A stretch of 64,000 nucleotides of DNA from Aquabacterium sp. A7-Y. GTDB taxonomy: Bacteria > Pseudomonadota > Gammaproteobacteria > Burkholderiales > Burkholderiaceae_C. A model generated the notes under the pieces. The model ran no database searches. It saw only the letters and a program-made list of their open reading frames with translations, and was not told the DNA's origin. Of the stretch, positions 57,415-64,000 are shown in pieces (the first letter of the stretch is position 1; the number at the start of each line of letters is the position of its first letter). Where the stretch lies: assembly GCF_026153205.1 (NCBI RefSeq), contig NZ_JAPFBW010000018.1, positions 62,001 through 126,000 on the forward strand, in the 5' to 3' direction. A program made the translations under genes and the position numbers.

Positions 57415-58305
57415 TCAGGGATAACGCAGGTACTCGGTCTCGTCGGGCACCGCACCGAAGGCCTGCCGGTCCTGCCGCTGCCAGGCCGCCACCGCCGCAT
57501 CGATGCGCGCCTGTTGCGAGGACACGAAGTTCCAGCGCATGTGGCGCGGCTGCTGAGGGGTGTTTTCCGCCCCCAGGTCCAGCGGGTCCCCGCCGAACAG
57601 GATGGTCTGGGTCTTCTCCAGCGCCCGCAGGCGGACGGGCTTGTTGGCCAGCACCAGCATCTCGCCGGTGTCCAGCGGATCGCCATCCACGCTCAGCGAG
57701 CCGGATGCCACATAGACGGCCCGCTCGACATGGTCCAGCGGCAGCTCGATGCTGCTGCCGAAGGGCATCTCGGCCGCGATGTACAAGGTGCGGCTGTGCA
57801 CCGGCACCGGCGACTGCAGCCCGAAGGCGTCACCCACCACCACCCGCAGCTGAACCCCGTGCATCTCCAGGCAGGGCAGCGCCTCGGCACCGACATGCAC
57901 GAACTGCGGCGCCGACTCCTCGGCGGACAGGGGCAAGGCCATCCAGGTCTGGATGCCGTGCAGCCGGTGGCCGGCGGCACGCTGGGCCGGCGGGGTACGC
58001 TCGGAATGCGCGATGCCGCGGCCTGCACTCATCCAGTTCACCTCACCGGGACGGATTTCGCGCACGCTGCCCAGGCTGTCCCGGTGCAGGATGGCGCCGT
58101 CGAAGAGATAGGTCACGGTGGCCAGCCCGATGTGGGGGTGAGCGCCGACATCCATGCCCAGGCCCGGCTGGAAATCGGCCGGCCCGATGTGGTCGAAGAA
58201 GACGAAGGGCCCGACCGCCCTCACGTCGCGCGCTGGCAGCAGGCGCCGCACCTGCAGGCCGGTGCCGAGTTCCTGGGTCTGAGAATGCAGCCGCACCGGT
58301 TCCAT
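57415..58305 (-). CDS. Pirin family protein
   Basis: A 296-residue bicupin of the pirin family. The N-terminal domain carries RRLLPARDVRAVGPFVFFDHIGPADFQPGLGMDVGAHPHIGLATVTYLF, with the metal-binding His residues of HPHIGLAT, and SAGRGIAHSERTP. The C-terminal half is the pirin_C domain (SRTLYIAAEMPFGSSIELP, NKPVRLRALEKTQTILFGGDPLD). Bacterial pirins act as quercetin dioxygenases or as metal-dependent regulators; which applies here is not visible. Divergent from the retropepsin gene. Start at ATG 58305. Confidence 0.93.
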   Translation of the reverse strand: MEPVRLHSQTQELGTGLQVRRLLPARDVRAVGPFVFFDHIGPADFQPGLGMDVGAHPHIGLATVTYLFDGAILHRDSLGSVREIRPGEVNWMSAGRGIAHSERTPPAQRAAGHRLHGIQTWMALPLSAEESAPQFVHVGAEALPCLEMHGVQLRVVVGDAFGLQSPVPVHSRTLYIAAEMPFGSSIELPLDHVERAVYVASGSLSVDGDPLDTGEMLVLANKPVRLRALEKTQTILFGGDPLDLGAENTPQQPRHMRWNFVSSQQARIDAAVAAWQRQDRQAFGAVPDETEYLRYP

Positions 58306-58372
58306 GTACGCTCCCGATCCGCGGGGCCCGGCCCCGCAATGTTATGCATCACAGCTTGCTGACACCCCCATC

Positions 58373-58855
58373 ATGAGTGAGTTCCCTCATACGCTCAAGA
58401 TCGCCACCGTCTGGATGGTGGCGGGCCTGACGCTGTTCCTCGGCCTCAAAGCCTACGAGCACCAGCAGCAACGCACCCGTTTCGAGGCCAGCGGCGACCG
58501 GGTCACGATACGGCGCGCACCTGACGGCCACTACCACTGGCCCGGCAGCGTCAACGGCGTGGCGGTCGATTTCCTGGTTGATACCGGGGCGACCCGTACC
58601 GCGCTGCCGGCCGGCCTCGCGCAAGAAGCCGGGCTGCAGACCGAGGGTCGCGTGGCCTCCAGCACCGCCGGCGGTGTCGTGACGGGTGCCAGGGCGCGCG
58701 CCGACATCCGGCTCGACGGCGGCGTGCAGGCGAGCCGCCTGCCCGTGGTGGTGCTGCCCCAGCTCGACGGCGCGCTGCTCGGCATGGACGTGCTCGGCCG
58801 CCTGCGTATCGTTCAGCACGGCAACGAGCTGCAGATTGACCTGCGCGAGCACTGA
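58373..58855 (+). CDS. Membrane-anchored retropepsin-like aspartic protease (TIGR02281 type)
   Basis: A 160-residue protein with one N-terminal membrane anchor (IATVWMVAGLTLFLGLKAY) and a single retropepsin-like domain. The catalytic motif is DFLVDTGATRTALP (D-T-G-A), and the second conserved stretch is LDGALLGMDVLGRLRIVQ (G-M-D-x-L). One copy per chain means it should dimerise to be active, like retropepsins. The active site would face the periplasm. Such clan AA proteins are common in proteobacteria; their targets are unknown. ATG 58373 is used. Confidence 0.88.
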   Translation: MSEFPHTLKIATVWMVAGLTLFLGLKAYEHQQQRTRFEASGDRVTIRRAPDGHYHWPGSVNGVAVDFLVDTGATRTALPAGLAQEAGLQTEGRVASSTAGGVVTGARARADIRLDGGVQASRLPVVVLPQLDGALLGMDVLGRLRIVQHGNELQIDLREH

Positions 58856-59014
58856 GGCGCCTGCCGTCTGCCCCAAGAGGCAGGGACCGGCGGCCGGGCA
58901 CCGGATGTGCCTGCGGCTCTTCGAACACGCGGCTGAGTGGAAAACCCGAGAGGGACGGCGCGCTTGCCATGACGCGGCGGCGCACAATCCTCCAAAGACG
59001 AAGGAGACTGCTTC

Positions 59015-59647
59015 ATGAGCGACCCCTTGCAAGGCATGGGCAAACTGGTACCCGGCTTCGACTTCCTGCAGGAGCTGGTCAAGAGCGCGGGCAGCGCCAT
59101 GCCGGGTTTCACGCAGTGGATAGCGCCCACGCTGGACCCCCAGGAACTGGAAAAACGCATCACCGACCTGCGCACCGTGCAGTTCTGGCTGGAGCAGAAC
59201 GCCCGCATGCTGGGTGCCACCATCCAGGCCATGGAGGTGCAGCGCATGACGCTGGCGACCCTGCAGACCATGAACGTCCCGATGGAGAGTCTGCGCGAGT
59301 CGATGAAGATCAAGACGCCGTCGCCCGGGGCCAACGGCGCCGGCAGTGCCGCCTCTACGCCGGGCGCCGGCCCTGCCGCCCCCGCGGCCGGTCTGGTGGA
59401 CCCGATGCAGTGGTGGGGCGCGCTGACACAGCAGTTCGCCACCCTGGCCGCCAACACGATGACCGAGGCGCTCAAGGACAGCACCGGTGAGTCGGCGCGC
59501 AAGATGATGCAGCAGTCTTTCGATGCGGCGCAGCAGAGTTTGCGCCAGACCATGGCCCCCTTGAGCGAGGCGGCAGCCGGCCCGGCTGCCAAGGCCGCAA
59601 CGCGGCGCCCCACCAAACCGGCCGGCAAGCCCGACCCGAAGGGATGA
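59015..59647 (+). CDS. PhaM-like polyhydroxybutyrate granule-associated protein
   Basis: A 210-residue protein resembling PhaM of Ralstonia, which activates PHB synthase PhaC1 and ties granules to the nucleoid. The N-terminal part MSDPLQGMGKLVPGFDFLQELVKSAG, GFTQWIAPTLDPQELEKRITDLRTVQFWLEQNARML is typical. A long Pro/Ala linker follows. The C-terminus ends in a basic Lys/Pro-rich tail (AAKAATRRPTKPAGKPDPKG), the DNA-binding-type region of PhaM. No phaC is in the window, but the organism is expected to make PHB. Confidence 0.85.
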   Translation: MSDPLQGMGKLVPGFDFLQELVKSAGSAMPGFTQWIAPTLDPQELEKRITDLRTVQFWLEQNARMLGATIQAMEVQRMTLATLQTMNVPMESLRESMKIKTPSPGANGAGSAASTPGAGPAAPAAGLVDPMQWWGALTQQFATLAANTMTEALKDSTGESARKMMQQSFDAAQQSLRQTMAPLSEAAAGPAAKAATRRPTKPAGKPDPKG

Positions 59648-59691
59648 GCGCAAACCCTCGGCGCGGGCGCACGCTATAGGACACTCCCGGG

Positions 59692-60915
59692 ATGAAGCTG
59701 TTTCCGCACGCCCACGCCACCCATCCGGACTGGCGCACCGCCCTCTCGCTGGCCTTGGCCCAACTCGACGGCCAGCGCCGCCAGGAAGCCTACGGCCTGA
59801 CCCCGACCTTGGGCTGGATCTACCTGACCGACCACCATGGCGCGCACGCCGAGGAAATCCTCGCTCACCTGCAGCGCTGGGCCCCCGGCGTGAGCTGGGT
59901 CGGTTCGGTCGGCGTCGGTGTGATGGGCAGCGGGGTCGAGTACTTCGACGAACCGGCCCTGAGCCTGATGCTCGGCGACCTGCCGCGCGAGAGCTTCGCG
60001 GTTTTCTCGGGCGTGCAGCCGCTGCCGCCCGGCTTTGCCGCGCACACCGCCCTGGTGCACGCGGACGGCGCGACGCCCGAGCTCGACGAGTTGCTGGGCG
60101 AGATGGCGGACCGCACGGCCAGCGGCTACCTGTTCGGCGGGCTGGCGGCCTCCCGCACGCGCAGCCTCCAGATCGCCGATCGGGTGCTCGAAGGCGGGCT
60201 CTCGGGCGTGGCCTTCGGCGGCACGGTGGAGATGCTGTCGCGTGTCACCCAAGGCTGCCAGCCGGTCGGCCCGGCACGTCGCATCACGGCGGTCGAGCGC
60301 AACGTCATCGCCACGCTCGACGGCGAGCCCGCGCTCGACTGCCTGCTGCGCGACCTGCAACTCGACCCCGACGAACCCCGCAAGGCCCTGCCCCGGCTGC
60401 AGGCCACGCTGGTCGGCCTGAGCGATGCGAGCACGACTGCGATCGCACGGCCCGGACAGTTTGGTGCCGACACCCGGGTGCGCCACCTGATCGGCATCGA
60501 CCCGCACGCGCGTGGCATCGCGATCGCCGACGAGCCGGAAGTCGGCATGCAGCTGGCCTTCTGCGCCCGCCATGCCGAGGCCGCGCGGCGGGACCTGGTG
60601 CGCATCTGCAGCGAAATTCGCGAGGAGCTGGAGCCGGAGCAGCTGCCGCCGTCCACCGTGCAGGCCCTTGCCGCCGCCGGCAGCGGTGGCGGGCTCGACC
60701 CCGCCACGCCGCCTGCCCATCGCATCCGCGGGGCCGTCTACGTCAGCTGCTCCGGCCGCGGCGGCCCGCATTTCGGCGCCCCGTCGGCCGAACTCCAGCT
60801 GCTTCGGCACGCGCTCGGCGACGTGCCGCTGGTGGGCTTTTTCGCGGCGGGCGAGATCGCCCACCACCACCTCTACGGCTACACCGGGGTGCTGACCGTT
60901 TTCACTTCCGCGTGA
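59692..60915 (+). CDS. FIST N- and C-domain protein
   Basis: A 407-residue FIST-domain protein. The N-terminal FIST domain spans about 1-240 (FPHAHATHPDWRTALSLALAQL, SWVGSVGVGVMGSGVEYFDEPALSLML, GYLFGGLAASRTRSLQIADRVLEGGLSGVAF). The FIST_C domain spans about 250-395 (YVSCSGRGGPHFGAPSAELQLLRHALGDVPLVGFFAAGEIAHHHLYGYTGVLTVF). FIST proteins are thought to sense small ligands, perhaps amino acids, upstream of signalling; no kinase or cyclase is attached here. It follows phaM by 44 bases and its 3' end overlaps the convergent membrane protein gene by 14 bases. Confidence 0.92.
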   Translation: MKLFPHAHATHPDWRTALSLALAQLDGQRRQEAYGLTPTLGWIYLTDHHGAHAEEILAHLQRWAPGVSWVGSVGVGVMGSGVEYFDEPALSLMLGDLPRESFAVFSGVQPLPPGFAAHTALVHADGATPELDELLGEMADRTASGYLFGGLAASRTRSLQIADRVLEGGLSGVAFGGTVEMLSRVTQGCQPVGPARRITAVERNVIATLDGEPALDCLLRDLQLDPDEPRKALPRLQATLVGLSDASTTAIARPGQFGADTRVRHLIGIDPHARGIAIADEPEVGMQLAFCARHAEAARRDLVRICSEIREELEPEQLPPSTVQALAAAGSGGGLDPATPPAHRIRGAVYVSCSGRGGPHFGAPSAELQLLRHALGDVPLVGFFAAGEIAHHHLYGYTGVLTVFTSA

Positions 60916-61579
60916 GCGGGCCGGCGCTGCGGACACGCTGCTGCAGCACGCCGACCCAGACCAGCAGCGGCAGGCACAGCTCCAGGCTTTCCTCGAGCGC
61001 GGCCCTCAGTCCGCTCATCCACTCCTCGAAGCGGTAGCCATAGTCTTCCAGCAGCACGTTCTCCGAACGGTCGATCAGCTTGGACAGCACGATGGTGACC
61101 AGAAACACCGCCGCCGTCAGCGCCACCGGGTGGCGGCGCCTCAGCCCCCGCAGCACCGCGCCGCCGTGGCTCAGTGCCAGGTAGGCAAACGAGGCCGCCA
61201 CCGGCAACACCACCGCGAGACCGCCCAGCTTCTGCTGCAGCGGCGCAGCGCCGAGATAAAAACTCACCTTCAGTGCGCTCACGCCGGTCCAGGTCTTGTG
61301 CAGGTCCAGCTCGCGGGCACCGAAGGCCAGCAGGGCCACACACAGCGCGAGGCGCAAGGGCCAGCGCAGCCCCGGCACCGCGACGAACAAGATGCCGACG
61401 GCGCTCAGGAAATAGAGCGCCGCGGTGCCGCGCTCGATCGGCCCGGTCTCGGCGAAAAACACCATCAGCGGCGCGTAGGGCACCACGGCCCAGACCGCCA
61501 CGGCCAGGGCCGCCACCGCCAGGACCAGCTGAGCAGCGAGGAAAGGGCGGGAAGCCGTCGAGGTGGGAGCTGAAGACAT
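60902..61579 (-). CDS. Multi-pass inner membrane protein, unknown family
   Basis: A 225-residue membrane protein with about six hydrophobic segments: FLAAQLVLAVAALAVAVWAVV, GTAALYFLSAVGILFVAVPGL, WPLRLALCVALLAFGARELDLH, GGLAVVLPVAASFAYLALSH and ALTAAVFLVTIVLSKLID. A conserved-looking motif ARELDLHKTWTGVSALK and a further ENVLLEDYGYRFEEWMSGLRAALEESLELCLPLLV stretch are present, which may carry charged residues in the membrane. I do not recognise a family with certainty. Start at ATG 61579. Convergent with the FIST gene. Confidence 0.8.
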   Translation of the reverse strand: MSSAPTSTASRPFLAAQLVLAVAALAVAVWAVVPYAPLMVFFAETGPIERGTAALYFLSAVGILFVAVPGLRWPLRLALCVALLAFGARELDLHKTWTGVSALKVSFYLGAAPLQQKLGGLAVVLPVAASFAYLALSHGGAVLRGLRRRHPVALTAAVFLVTIVLSKLIDRSENVLLEDYGYRFEEWMSGLRAALEESLELCLPLLVWVGVLQQRVRSAGPLTRK

Positions 61580-61739
61580 GAAAAAGCGTGGCGTTCGAGG
61601 CCGGAGCTGAAAACGCCAGTGTATTGACATCTTCCCCGCCCTCGACAACGACGCTGCCCGCGGCATCTGGGCGTGTCCCGCCGTGCGCCGCGCGCGGCCT
61701 GCCGGGGAACTGTCCGCCGCCGCGGCGGTCGAAACTCCG

Positions 61740-62309
61740 ATGAGCCCTGCTCCCCGCCCCTGGTCGCTGCGTCCCGCCCTTGCTGCGGCCTTCTTGGCCA
61801 TCGCCGGCTGGACAGCCCAAGCCGTCGCGGCCGGACCAGCCGGCGGCAGCCAGGCCATCTACCAGCAGCGCCTGCCCGACGGCAGCATCTTGCTGACCGA
61901 CCGCCCGGGCCCGGGCGGCGTGATCCAGCGCTCCTGGGCCCTGCCGGCCGAGGACCCGGCGTCGGCCGCCGCGCGGCGTGCGGCCGGCCGGTCCGAAGCG
62001 GCCGAAACGCAGGAGCGGCTGCAGCGCAGCATCGAGTTGCGCCAGCGGCTCGATGCCGAACTGGAGCTCGAACGCCTGCGGCGCGACCAGGCGCTGGCCG
62101 TCCTGAGCGCCGAGCGCGAACGCGCCGAACGTGAGCGTGCCGAACGCGAACGCTCGGCCGAGTTGGATCGTCCTGCGGTCGTGGTGGTGCCGGGCTGGCA
62201 GCATCGGCACCCGCCGCACCGGCCGCCGCGCACGCAGCGCCCCTGGCACCCGCCGCAGGACGAAGAAACGCAGCGCCCGCCCGAGCCGCGGGTGCCGCTG
62301 CGCCGCTGA
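61740..62309 (+). CDS. Secreted DUF4124-type protein with Arg/Glu-rich coiled coil
   Basis: A 189-residue exported protein. The signal is LRPALAAAFLAIAGWTAQAVAAGP. A short DUF4124-like region follows (AIYQQRLPDGSILLTDRPGPGGVIQRSW, the Y-x-x-x-x-D-G-x-x-x-x-T-D pattern). Residues about 85-150 form a charged coiled coil (RLDAELELERLRRDQALAVLSAERERAERERAERE), and the tail is rich in Pro, His and Arg. DUF4124 proteins are common in betaproteobacteria and of unknown role. Start at ATG 61740; an in-frame ATG-less extension lies upstream. Confidence 0.8.
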   Translation: MSPAPRPWSLRPALAAAFLAIAGWTAQAVAAGPAGGSQAIYQQRLPDGSILLTDRPGPGGVIQRSWALPAEDPASAAARRAAGRSEAAETQERLQRSIELRQRLDAELELERLRRDQALAVLSAERERAERERAERERSAELDRPAVVVVPGWQHRHPPHRPPRTQRPWHPPQDEETQRPPEPRVPLRR

Positions 62310-62321
62310 CAGCGGGCCCCC

Positions 62322-62347
62322 CGGCGTCCGCGGCCGCCGCTTTTTTT
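62322..62347 (+). terminator. Terminator after the DUF4124-type gene
   Basis: A 5-bp stem CGGCG/CGCCG (8-nt loop) followed by C and seven T residues, 12 bases after the stop codon. The stem is short but the T-run is strong. Confidence 0.55.
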
Positions 62348-62517
62348 CACTTTTGTAGCCAGGTCAAAACCGCTTTGACTCAGGAAACGGCCGCGATCCG
62401 GGCAAAGTTCAGTTCCGTCTCAGCCCGCCGCAGTTACAGTCGCAGCCACGCCGTTTGTACGGACGGTGCCGGCCCACGGCCGGCCGGCGCCGCCGGCTCG
62501 ATCCACAGGAGAGAGAC

Positions 62518-64000
62518 ATGAATGCCCCCGCGAGCCCGGAGGCCCTGACCCCCGAGGCGGGCACCGCCGTGCCGGATGCCGAACGCACCGAGCGCCAGGC
62601 CGCCGTCGTAGCGGCGTTGCGCCAGGTGCTGCCGCCCCACGCGCTGCTGTGGCGGCGCGAGGACACCGTCCCCTACGAATGCGACGGCCTCACCGCCTAC
62701 CGCGAAGTGCCGCTGGTCGTCGCGCTGCCCGAGAACGAGTCCCAGGTCGCCGCCGTCCTGCGCGCCTGCCACGCACTGAAGGTGCCGGTGGTGGCGCGTG
62801 GTGCCGGCACCGGCCTGAGCGGCGGCGCGCTGCCGCACCGCCTGGGTGTGACGCTGAGCCTGGCCCGCTTCAACCAGATCCTGAAGGTGGACCCCTATGC
62901 ACGCACCGCCACGGTGCAGAGCGGCGTGCGCAACCTGGCGATCAGCGAGGCCGCAGCCCCCTACGGCCTCTACTACGCGCCCGACCCGAGCAGCCAGATC
63001 GCCTGCACCATCGGCGGCAACGTGGCCGAGAACTCCGGCGGCGTGCACTGCCTGAAATACGGGCTGACCTTGCACAACGTGCTGAAGGTGCGTGGCTACA
63101 CGGTCGAAGGCGAGCCGCTGGAGCTGGGCGGCGACGCGCTCGACGTGCCCGGCCTGGACCTGCTGGCGGTGTTCGTCGGCAGCGAGGGCATGCTCGGCGT
63201 GGTCACCGAGGTCACGGTGAAGCTGGTGCCGCGTCCGCAGCTGGCGCGCTGCATCATGGCCAGCTTCGACGACGTGCGCAAGGCCGGCGAGGCGGTCGCC
63301 AACGTCATCGCCGCGGGCATCATCCCGGCCGGGCTGGAGATGATGGACAAGCCCATGACCGCTGCGGTGGAGGACTTCGTGCACGCCGGCTACGACCTGC
63401 AGGCCGAGGCCATCCTGCTGTGCGAGAGCGACGGCACGCCCGAGGAGGTGCACGAGGAAATCGGCCGCATGGTCGACGTGCTGGTCGGCTCGGGCGCCAC
63501 CCGCGTCGAGGTCAGCCGCGACGAGGCGCAGCGCCTCAAGTTCTGGAGCGGGCGCAAAAACGCCTTTCCCGCGAGCGGCCGCATCAGCCCGGACTACATG
63601 TGCATGGACTCGACGATCCCGCGCAAGAAGCTGGCCGACATCCTGCTGGCGATTGCCGAGATGGAGAAGAAATACGGGCTGCGCTGCGCCAACGTCTTCC
63701 ACGCCGGCGACGGCAACCTGCATCCGCTGATCCTGTTCGACGCCAACGACCCCGACCAGCTGCACCGCTGCGAGCTGTTCGGCGCTGACATCCTCGAGAC
63801 CAGCGTCGCCCTCGGCGGCACCGTCACCGGCGAGCACGGCGTCGGCGTCGAGAAACTGAGCTCGATGTGCGTGCAGTTCGCGCCCGCCGAACGCGAGCAG
63901 ATGGTCGCGCTCAAGCGCGCCTTCGACCCGGCCGAGCTACTCAACCCCGGCAAGGTGATCCCCACGCTGCAGCGCTGTGCCGAGTACGGAAAGATGCACG
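62518..64000 (+). CDS. glcD: FAD-linked oxidase GlcD (glycolate/D-lactate oxidase subunit), C-terminus cut by window edge
   Basis: At least 494 residues of a flavoprotein of the GlcD/FAD-linked oxidase family. The FAD-binding PCMH domain shows LPENESQVAAVLRACHALKVPVVARGAGTGLSGGALP (G-x-G-T-G-L-S-G-G motif) and YYAPDPSSQIACTIGGNVAENSGGVHCLKYGLT. The C-terminal substrate domain has FHAGDGNLHPLILFD and GGTVTGEHGVGVEKL. It oxidises glycolate or a similar 2-hydroxyacid, with GlcE and GlcF as expected partners downstream. The frame is open at base 64000, close to its expected end. ATG 62518 follows an AGGAGAG ribosome-binding site. Confidence 0.93.
   Translation, partial: MNAPASPEALTPEAGTAVPDAERTERQAAVVAALRQVLPPHALLWRREDTVPYECDGLTAYREVPLVVALPENESQVAAVLRACHALKVPVVARGAGTGLSGGALPHRLGVTLSLARFNQILKVDPYARTATVQSGVRNLAISEAAAPYGLYYAPDPSSQIACTIGGNVAENSGGVHCLKYGLTLHNVLKVRGYTVEGEPLELGGDALDVPGLDLLAVFVGSEGMLGVVTEVTVKLVPRPQLARCIMASFDDVRKAGEAVANVIAAGIIPAGLEMMDKPMTAAVEDFVHAGYDLQAEAILLCESDGTPEEVHEEIGRMVDVLVGSGATRVEVSRDEAQRLKFWSGRKNAFPASGRISPDYMCMDSTIPRKKLADILLAIAEMEKKYGLRCANVFHAGDGNLHPLILFDANDPDQLHRCELFGADILETSVALGGTVTGEHGVGVEKLSSMCVQFAPAEREQMVALKRAFDPAELLNPGKVIPTLQRCAEYGKMH

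Overview
The window is a high-GC chromosomal segment from a betaproteobacterium. It is most likely from the Burkholderiales (Rubrivivax/Leptothrix/Azohydromonas-like). Supporting signs are the two-gene split methionine synthase, a DUF3567 small protein, a PhaM-type PHB granule protein, Porin_4-type porins, TIGR02049-type GshA and an S-adenosylhomocysteine riboswitch. No rRNA, tRNA, CRISPR array, transposase or phage gene was recognised. Both edges cut genes: a PhzF-like gene on the left and a GlcD-like FAD oxidase on the right.

Layout. 1-5330: a tightly coupled operon on the minus strand (lysE-type exporter, EamA permease, a 36-codon ORF, a PLP aminotransferase, PhzF) faces a MocR/PdxR-type regulator. 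5523-9080: an unknown protein, the Uup ABC-F ATPase and an arylamine N-acetyltransferase. 9097-16608: glutathione synthesis (gshB, gshA) interleaved with a BenE-type transporter and Kup, then the glnK-amtB pair with a sigma-54/NtrC-type promoter. 16916-23701: ComM, AzlC-AzlD-AraC, a thiaminase I, a GNAT and a 2OG-Fe(II) oxygenase. 24048-30650: a complete tripartite RND efflux operon, divergent from its TetR/AcrR repressor across a perfect 14-bp inverted repeat. 30661-34035: a DUF1800/DUF1501 pair. 34346-40067: metH2 (with SAH riboswitch) and metH1 on the minus strand, separated by two OmpA-like lipoproteins on the plus strand.

40137-50095 is the most unusual part. Eight co-directional genes encode a DUF1611 protein, an EPSP-synthase-like enolpyruvyltransferase, a PhyH-type dioxygenase, a HisC-like aminotransferase, two ATP-grasp ligases, a haem-oxygenase-like diiron oxidase and a 2Fe-2S ferredoxin. 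An MFS exporter faces them. The 367-bp intergenic region between the two transcription units carries six TGTC/GACA half-sites, including two TGTCA-N4-TGACA palindromes. I read this as a small biosynthetic gene cluster for an amino-acid- or peptide-like metabolite of unknown structure. No known cluster with this combination comes to mind.

50120-64000 returns to ordinary genome: a double-AAA ATPase, DUF3567, DUF3108, an FAH-family hydrolase, a tandem pair of near-duplicate porins with matching promoters, pirin, a TIGR02281-type retropepsin, PhaM, a FIST-domain protein, a membrane protein, a DUF4124-type protein and the truncated GlcD. All calls come from reading motifs and gene order. No database search was run.
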